This document shows positions 12,867 to 18,382 of a stretch of DNA of 18,382 nt, piece by piece; the first letter of the stretch is position 1; each line of letters starts with the position of its first letter. The DNA is from Solobacterium sp. GTDB taxonomy: Bacteria > Bacillota_I > Bacilli_A > Erysipelotrichales > Erysipelotrichaceae. Where the stretch lies: positions 1-18,382 of the forward strand of contig JAFWCP010000507.1 of assembly GCA_017536845.1 (NCBI GenBank), in the 5' to 3' direction. The notes below the pieces were generated by a model. It made no database searches, was not told the origin of the DNA, and worked only from the letters and a program-made list of their open reading frames with translations. The translations under genes were made by a program, and so were the position numbers.

Positions 12867-14924
12867 TTAAACCTTTTGCGCAAGCGTTGTTTTTGTAATG
12901 ATTCCGTCAAATGCCACCAGCACTGCCGGCAGCACCAGCAGTACGCACAGCATTGAGATCAGAGCGCCTCTGGACATCAGTGTGCATAGTGAACTGATCA
13001 TATCGATGTTGGAATACATGCCGACACCGAATGTCGAAGCGAAGAATGCCAGTGCGCTGACCATGACGGATTTCGCGCTTTCATTGACCGCATCCGTGAC
13101 AGCTTTCCTCACCGGAACACCGGCTGTGCGGCTGCGTCTGTATTTTGTTGTGATCAGAATCGCATAGTCGACGGTTGAACCAAGCTGGATGGTGCCGATG
13201 ACAATGGAAGCGATAAACGGAATCTTCGATCCCGTATATGCGGGAATTCCCATATTGATCATGATCCCGAACTCAATGACTGCCACAAGCAGTGCCGGCA
13301 GGGAAACCGAGCGGAACACAATCGCGATGATCAGGAAGATCACGCCGATGGATACGGTACTGACGGTGTTGAAGTCATGATCGGTGATTTCAATCAGATC
13401 TTTTGTGCATGGAGCTTCCCCAATCAGCATCGATTCCGGATCATAGGCTTTGGCGATTTCAGTCAGCTTTGCGACCTGATTGTTCACCGCTTCGGAAGCC
13501 ACCTCATATTCCGATCCGATCAGCAGCAGCTGATAATTGTCACTGATCAGTGCGTCTTTCAGTTTTTCCGGTACGAATTCTTCGGGAATCAGCGGTCCTT
13601 TGACCGTGTTGAGTCCGAGCACGAATTTCACACCGTCTTCCTTTTTCATTTCATCCGCCATTTCCATGACCTTCTTTTCTTCAACACCTGCATCCATCAG
13701 AAGCATATGCGTGGAGTTCATGTTGAATTCTTCCTTCAGCTTTTCATTTGCCTGAATGGAAGCAAGGTCTCTTGGAAGTGAACTGTCCAGGTTGTAATAA
13801 ACCGGTGTGTTGCGGTATCCGTGGACAACCGGGATCAATAACAATGCGCAGAGTATCAATACAATCTTTTCATGACCGATACTGAATGTTGCGATGCCTT
13901 TGAGGTCAGGCAATAAGGCTTTGTGTTTTGTTTTTCTCAAAGGTTTGTCAAACACAAGGATCATTGCCGGCAGGACTGTCAGACAGCAGACCACACCGAG
14001 CAGTACGCCCTTGGCCATGACAATGCCAAGATCAAGACCGAGTGTGAAGCTCATGAAGCATAAGGCGATAAAACCTGCGATTGTCGTGACGGAAGAGCCG
14101 ATCACGCTTGACATCGTGTCTTCGATCGCATGCGCCATCGCTTTTTCCTTGTCTTCGGTTTCCGCATATTTTTCATAGCTGTGCCATAAGAAGATTGAAT
14201 AATCCATCGTCACACCCAGCTGCAATACCGCAGCCAGTGCCTTTGTAACATAGGAGATCTGGCCCAGGAACAGATTGGAGCCGAGGTTGTAGACAATCGC
14301 GATTCCGATACTTGCCAGAAAGACAAACGGAACCAGCCAGCTGTCCATGGCAAGCATCAGGGTGATTGCGCATAGCACAACCGCCAGCAATACATACAGC
14401 GGCGCCTCCGCTTCGGAAAGCGCCTGGGTATCGACAAGCACTGCCGTCATACCGCTCAGGAACACTCTTTCATCCGCGATCTTACGGATTTCGCGCACCG
14501 CATCCATGGTGCCTTCGGCGGAGGATGTGTCATCGTACAGAATCATCAGCAGCGTCGCATCCCCGTGATTGAATGCCTCGTATAAATCCTTCGGCAGCAT
14601 CTCCATCGGAACGGACGTGTCAAGCAGACTGTCATACCAGATGACATCCTTGACATGAGGAACATCCTGTATTTTTTCCTTCAGGGCACTTACCTCTTTC
14701 GGCTTCATATTCTCGCTGACAAGCATCGAGAATGCGCCGGTGCCGAAATCCTCCTTGAGGATATCCTGCCCTTTCATTGTGTCGATCTCTTTCGGAAGGT
14801 ATGTCAGAAGATCGTAATTAATCTTTGTACTGATATAGCCAAACACGGAAGGAATCAGCAATACCAGAGAGATGATCAGGATCATCATTCTCTTTTTTAC
14901 AATCAATGAACTGATCTTTTTCAT
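12867..14924 (-). CDS. MMPL/RND family transporter
   Basis: The product is 685 residues from ATG 14922-14924, chosen because AAGGAAG precedes it by 6 bases; the in-frame ATG 24 bases upstream lies inside an operator and lacks a ribosome site. It has the duplicated RND layout: N-terminal helix, an extracytoplasmic loop (about 30-175), a bundle of five or six helices, then the same again (loop about 370-510). Each half carries the signature with a membrane Asp-Tyr pair: GVTMDYSIFLWHSYEKY (237-253) and GSTVDYAILITTKYRR (582-597), likely for proton coupling. The family exports lipids, siderophores or peptides; substrate unknown. It is first gene of an operon with the heptad-repeat protein and is divergent from a TetR regulator that probably represses it. 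Confidence 0.93.
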   Translation of the reverse strand: MKKISSLIVKKRMMILIISLVLLIPSVFGYISTKINYDLLTYLPKEIDTMKGQDILKEDFGTGAFSMLVSENMKPKEVSALKEKIQDVPHVKDVIWYDSLLDTSVPMEMLPKDLYEAFNHGDATLLMILYDDTSSAEGTMDAVREIRKIADERVFLSGMTAVLVDTQALSEAEAPLYVLLAVVLCAITLMLAMDSWLVPFVFLASIGIAIVYNLGSNLFLGQISYVTKALAAVLQLGVTMDYSIFLWHSYEKYAETEDKEKAMAHAIEDTMSSVIGSSVTTIAGFIALCFMSFTLGLDLGIVMAKGVLLGVVCCLTVLPAMILVFDKPLRKTKHKALLPDLKGIATFSIGHEKIVLILCALLLIPVVHGYRNTPVYYNLDSSLPRDLASIQANEKLKEEFNMNSTHMLLMDAGVEEKKVMEMADEMKKEDGVKFVLGLNTVKGPLIPEEFVPEKLKDALISDNYQLLLIGSEYEVASEAVNNQVAKLTEIAKAYDPESMLIGEAPCTKDLIEITDHDFNTVSTVSIGVIFLIIAIVFRSVSLPALLVAVIEFGIMINMGIPAYTGSKIPFIASIVIGTIQLGSTVDYAILITTKYRRSRTAGVPVRKAVTDAVNESAKSVMVSALAFFASTFGVGMYSNIDMISSLCTLMSRGALISMLCVLLVLPAVLVAFDGIITKTTLAQKV

Positions 14925-14940
14925 ATTGCACTTCCTTTTT

Positions 14941-14988
14941 TCGACCATCGGTCGATTTTTATTCTAATCTTTTTCGACCATTGGTCAA
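14941..14988. promoter_or_regulatory. Divergent promoter region with two TetR operators
   Basis: TCGACCATCGGTCGA (14941-14955) is a perfect dyad around three central bases, and TCGACCATTGGTCAA (14974-14988) is a close second copy sharing GACCAT-x-GGTC. On the minus strand TTGACC (14983-14988) and TAGAAT (14961-14966) are 16 bases apart. One operator therefore overlaps the -35 box and the other lies just past the -10 box, the classical repressor layout. The tetR start lies 41 bases to the right, so autoregulation is likely. Confidence 0.8.
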
Positions 14989-15028
14989 GTTTTTTGTGAT
15001 ATTATTTGTATAGAAAAAAAGAGGACTT

Positions 15029-15643
15029 ATGAAAACGGACGGCAAGGCAGCTCTGAACAAACTGAGAAAAAGAACCTCCCTGATGGAAGCGGCTTTTGCG
15101 CTGTTTACCGAGGAAGGTTTTCAGAATACAACGATCGCCGATATCGCAAAAAGAGCCGGGATCGGAAAAGGCACATTCTATTTTTACTTTGAAGACAAGT
15201 ACGATATCCGCAACCGCATCATCATCGCCAAATCATATGAAATCCTCCACGAAGCTCTGAACAGTCTGCCGGATCAGAATGACACTTTTGAAAACAAAGT
15301 GATCTATGTGGCAGACAGAATCATTGAAAAACTTGCGGCGGACAGGATTCTTCTGCGCTTCATCCATAAAAACCTGAGCTGGGCGATTCTTGAAAACAGT
15401 GCGGAGATGTCGGAAACATTCAATGATATTCTGAAGCAGGCGCAGCAGACAGCCTCCTATCGTGATGTTCATACCATGATGTATCTGATCATTGAGCTGA
15501 TCAACGGAGCCTGTTATTCGGCAATCATCTATGACTCCCCTGAACCGATTAAGCAGCTGAAGCCGAAACTCTTTGACTCCGTACGCGCGGTGATGAAAGC
15601 ATTTGAAGTCCCCGCAGTGCATAACACCGTGCCCGAAAACTAA
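15029..15643 (+). CDS. TetR/AcrR family transcriptional repressor
   Basis: This 204-residue one-component regulator has an N-terminal helix-turn-helix at residues about 15-60: TTIADIAKRAGIGKGTFYFY is the family recognition region, followed by FEDKYDI. The C-terminal all-helical ligand and dimer domain shows no recognisable ligand signature. The ATG at 15029 has AGAGGA upstream with short spacing. It is divergent from the MMPL/heptad-repeat operon and shares two dyad operators with it, so it most likely represses that operon and itself. The ligand is expected to be a substrate or toxic lipid handled by the MMPL pump, which is inference. Confidence 0.93.
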   Translation: MKTDGKAALNKLRKRTSLMEAAFALFTEEGFQNTTIADIAKRAGIGKGTFYFYFEDKYDIRNRIIIAKSYEILHEALNSLPDQNDTFENKVIYVADRIIEKLAADRILLRFIHKNLSWAILENSAEMSETFNDILKQAQQTASYRDVHTMMYLIIELINGACYSAIIYDSPEPIKQLKPKLFDSVRAVMKAFEVPAVHNTVPEN

Positions 15644-15800
15644 AAGCCGCATACAGATGTACGCGGCAATGAAAACCGTTTGGTCCGGTTGTCAGACAGG
15701 ATATTCCTGCTGTGCTTCGGCATGGCTTTTCTTTTTCAGAGATTGTATCCATTTTAAAATCAGTTCAACATGGTCCGGCGCACTGATCGCAGAACAAAAG

Positions 15801-15843
15801 GCCTTAAGATGAAAAATGCGCTCACCTTAAGGCATCTTTTTTT
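15801..15843 (+). terminator. Intrinsic terminator downstream of tetR
   Basis: GCCTTAAG (15801-15808) pairs exactly with CTTAAGGC (15826-15833), and TTTTTTT follows at 15837-15843. It lies about 160 bases after the tetR stop and before the IS91-type fragment. Confidence 0.7.
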
Positions 15844-15879
15844 GCGGTCACCTATACTGTAGATAAGAAAGCCGCAATT

Positions 15880-16405
15880 ATGATATCCAATAATCTTGCA
15901 CAGCCAATTGTCAAAACTGCGACTAAGGCCTTTGTGAAACGGTACGATCCAAAGAAACCTACTTTTCAGGTTATCTTTCACGAGCTTTGGGACGCCTTTG
16001 TTGAAGCGTGCAGGAAGATCCCGTATACCATTCCCCATTGCATTGTTTATGAAGTCACCCACATGATTGCCTGCGGTACCCTTGATATGGGCTTTGAAGT
16101 CTATGAATGTCCGAACTGCCACAGGCATCATATAATCTGTTACACATGCAAAAGCCGATTCTGCCCTTCCTGCGGTGCCAAAGCTACCAGGGCACGTGCT
16201 TACATGATTTCCAGATCCACTCTGGATGTGAATCACAGACATATGGTATTTACAATCGATGAACGCCTGAGGAAATTTTTCTTTGATAATCCTCCATGGC
16301 TTCATTTTCTTTTTGACGCTGCCAAAGAAGCTATCTTCTACACTTTCACAAATGTTAAACCTTCTAAGAAAACCGCCAGGAAGAAACGTAAGCGCAAAAA
16401 AGTCA
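15880..16405 (+). pseudogene. IS91-type transposase, 5' fragment interrupted by ISL3 element
   Basis: The first about 175 codons encode the N-terminal part of an IS91-type (Y1/HUH) transposase. They include YECPNCHRHH and CYTCKSRFCPSCGAKATRARA, the Zn-binding domain with paired Cys-x2-Cys motifs, and then RHMVFTIDERLRKFF. A basic KKTARKKRKRKK stretch ends the homologous part at the ISL3 inverted repeat (16406). The frame continues into the ISL3 end as 30 foreign residues and stops at 16500. The catalytic HUH and Tyr motifs are absent, so the gene is inactive. The remainder of the gene should lie to the right of the ISL3 element, beyond 18382. Confidence 0.8.
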
Positions 16406-16425
16406 GGCTCTTCTGCAGTGATAAT

Positions 16426-16466
16426 GGGTGCGGCAGGCATCAGGAAGGCAATGCCGCAGCCCTTTT
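16426..16466 (+). terminator. Hairpin terminator at left end of ISL3
   Basis: GGGTGCGGCA (16426-16435) pairs with TGCCGCAGCCC (16452-16462) with one bulged base, and TTTTC follows on +. It overlaps the inverted repeat and the transposase 3' end. It would stop transcripts entering the element from the interrupted IS91-type gene. Confidence 0.5.
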
Positions 16467-18190
16467 CTTTTCCTCACGAAGGTGCTTTCCTGCATTCTGA
16501 ATTTCACGGAGTTCCTGCTGTTTTTCCGGCGACAGGTGGTATCTGTTATTAAGCGGGATATTGATATCAGAGCATCTGAGATAGATAAGGGCAAGCATGT
16601 TTCCCAGATTGCGGAAACACCTGGCTGTCGCAATCAGCGCTTTGATGGTGGTATTGGTTGCTTCACTGAGGAAACTGTTTACCTGAAGCTCAACGGAATT
16701 CAGGATATTCTGCCTGTGGCGGATCATCTTGTCTGCCAGAGCCTTAAATGCATTCATGTCGTAGTTCAATGCCGTTTCTATCCACCGGTCAAGCGAGTCT
16801 GCAGATGTCTGAAGATCCTTCATATGCAGAATGATCCTCAGTTGCTCCTTCAGCTGATATGCTCTGTAAACATCCGGATGTGTTTCTTCGAGCAGCTTCA
16901 GTTTGTCCTGCTGAGATTCTCTGAGGTTTTCAGGATTCATGCCCAGTGCATACTTCGTATCTTTAATCGCTTTTGCCTTTTCTTCCAGTTCATTGATGAT
17001 CTTCTGATGGACTGCCGCCAGGGAGGATGCATTGCCGTTATTCAAAGTGTTCTCATAGAGTGAAACTGTAACCAGCAGCTGTGCCTTTCTTTTGCTGCGT
17101 CTGCCTCGTTTGGGCAGCGTTTCCAGCTCTTTAACAGCAGCCTGGTATTCCTCTTCGCTTATTGGAGGGACAGATGCCGTTTCAAAAGAAGCCAGCTTGT
17201 CTTCAAGTATAAGGATATACTCTTTCAGTTCTGTCTTCCTCTTGCCGGGACGTCCTCTTGATGGCATCTCCTTCAGTTCCTGACGTGCTTTCTCAAGTTC
17301 CTGTTTCAGTCTGCTGATTTCTTCTTTCTCAGCTGCTTCCGCTTCCGCAAATTCCTTCTTCATTCTCTCCAGTTCATGTTCCGCCTGTGAGCGGGTCTGA
17401 TTGCGTACTTTATCCAGCGCCTCGTTGATCCAGCCTGCAACATGGAAAAAATCCACACAGCTGCAGGCATTCACAAAATACTTCGCTGTGCATTGATCAA
17501 TCCATTTGGCGCCGTCTCCGGCAACCACTTCAATAGCTTTCTGTTCTTCTTCTGTAAGCATCTCGCAGAACTGTCTGAAGACTTCATACCCATGATTCGG
17601 ATGGCACTAGACGACGCGGTTCCGATCAAGGTCATACACGACGGTTGCGGTATGAGGTTTTGTCTGCACAGATCCTTTTGAGGCCTCTGAGGCGCTGGTC
17701 AGGATCAGGTTCAAGCCGGTCATGAGCTGCTTTAATACAGTTGCCTACAGTGCGCCAGTTGATACCCAGATACTCACTGACGACGGTCTTAGGGCAGTTA
17801 AGAGCCAGAAAGTATACGAGGATGCTTCGTTATTGAAATCCGTGGTGAATCTGGAACTGCCGTCCACCCAGGGCATATATGCATTAAGAACACCGTGTTT
17901 GGGGCAGTTTATACGAACAGGGGTGTATTTGTTTTCTACGGGGACACCGTTAAAGGAATTTGCCCGCCATGTCGATTTATGACGGGCCTGGTGATCATAG
18001 ATACCACAACGCTTTCTGCACACGGGACATTGTTGTCTTATTCTTTTGAAAGGTCTGACATGAAGTTCAATATGATCATGCCGGTATTTCTCACCATTCA
18101 TGACGGCAGTATCGGGAATATATTTCACCTGATCTGTTTGCATGTAATGATTTTTAAAATCTTAGAGAATATACTGATACCACAGGTCAT
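16440..18190 (-). pseudogene. ISL3 family transposase, degenerate
   Basis: The gene should start at ATG 18188-18190 with AAGGAGG seven bases upstream. Pieces are readable. The N-terminal zinc finger CPVCRKRCGIYDH with a further Cys-Pro-Lys-His is at 17745-18143. The helix-turn-helix stretch KTVVSEYLGINWRTVGNCIK follows in another frame. The DDE/RNase-H part VVAGDGAKWIDQ and VDFFHVAGW with a long coiled-coil insertion is at 16440-17561. Lesions I see are a one-base loss in the A-run near 18160, a shift near 17805 consistent with losing four bases of a TGGC repeat, a missing segment near 17645, and TGG changed to TAG at 17607-17609. The product is not functional. The intact length would be about 570-580 residues. 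Confidence 0.85.
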
Positions 18191-18272
18191 AACTGTACCT
18201 CCTTGCCCGTCGCAACAGCAATGATAAGGTATAGTTATGGCCTTTTTCAAACAGAACAGGAAGGGATGGAAG

Positions 18273-18329
18273 GCGGCGGAGTTTTGTAAGGGAGAAACTC
18301 CACTTCTTCCTTACAAAACCTGATGCCGC
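18273..18329. repeat. Long hairpin inside right end of ISL3
   Basis: GTTTTGTAAGGGAGAA (18281-18296) pairs with TTCTTCCTTACAAAAC (18304-18319) through 16 bp with one G-U pair, and an outer GCGGC/GCCGC stem encloses it. It lies about 80 bases upstream of the transposase start. It may block read-through from flanking DNA or hide the ribosome site in such transcripts. Confidence 0.65.
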
Positions 18330-18382
18330 ATGTTTTTCGAGCATCTACGCCAGAATGCACCCACGATTAGTGCAGAAGACTC

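Larger units (their letters stand above)
16406..18382 (-). mobile_element. ISL3-family insertion sequence, complete ends, about 1.98 kb
   Basis: Terminal inverted repeats lie at 16406-16431 (GGCTCTTCTGCAGTGATAAT onward) and at 18357-18382 (complement GAGTCTTCTGCACTAATCGT onward), 20 of 26 bases matching. Between them lies a single ISL3-type transposase gene on the minus strand. The element interrupts an IS91-type transposase gene. The left flank AAAAGTCA (16398-16405) would be the 8-bp target duplication typical of the family; the right flank is outside the window. The transposase is broken, so the copy cannot move by itself. Confidence 0.85.

Noticed and set aside
15646..15667. GCCGC/GCGGC hairpin directly after the tetR stop as its terminator
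   Set aside because: There is no U-tract on the + strand; the hairpin at 15801-15843 with seven T is a better terminator.
15760..16440. Minus-strand 226-residue open frame
   Set aside because: It is antisense to the IS91-type fragment with its zinc-binding motifs and runs through the ISL3 junction; no family resemblance.
1..18382. CRISPR array, tRNA or rRNA genes
   Set aside because: No regularly spaced direct repeats, tRNA cloverleaf or rRNA signature was seen on reading both strands by eye.

Overview
This window looks like chromosome of a low-to-medium GC Bacillota, most likely a gut Erysipelotrichia- or Lachnospiraceae-type anaerobe. The evidence is near-consensus AGGAGG ribosome sites, sigma-A-type promoters, many intrinsic terminators, and gene families typical of that group (DegV, YhcH, intracellular GH32, radical SAM, MMPL plus heptad-repeat partner). 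The taxonomy is inference only. The window ends exactly at an insertion-sequence terminus, as assembled contigs often do.

Layout. Positions 1-3840 hold single genes with their own terminators: degV (-), a YhcH/YjgK/YiaL cupin (-), an unusual NifX-like/His-Cys linker/SlyD-type FKBP fusion (+), and a radical SAM enzyme (-). A GtrA-type membrane protein (+) follows. Next is a stand-alone cytoplasmic GH32 beta-fructosidase (-), whose upstream region carries a promoter, a 17-bp dyad and a 13-bp inverted repeat pair.

Positions 6065-9650 form a minus-strand operon. A GH3-family (auxin-amido-synthetase-like, ANL superfamily) acyl-acid ligase lies one base upstream of a MATE transporter whose C-terminus carries a GHKL/RsbW-like ATPase domain. 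The MATE gene is split by a frameshift near 7187. An 18-codon ORF with a strong ribosome site overlaps the GH3 TTG start, which suggests translational coupling or a second frameshift.

Positions 9744-10121 have no protein gene. They contain what I read as an independently transcribed structured RNA of about 275 nt. It has an extended -10 promoter, pairing of the 5' and 3' ends, an H-type pseudoknot and its own terminator, and it lies just downstream of another gene's terminator. I could not assign it to a known class. It and the GH3/MATE-ATPase operon are the best candidates for undescribed biology here.

Positions 10197-15643 are an export module: a secreted 884-residue protein built of Leu-x-x-Gly heptads, an MMPL/RND transporter, and a divergent TetR repressor with two similar operators around the shared intergenic promoter.

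Positions 15844-18382 are mobile DNA. The 5' part of an IS91-type transposase gene is interrupted by a complete but decayed ISL3-family element. Its 26-bp inverted repeats (20/26 matching) lie at 16406-16431 and 18357-18382.
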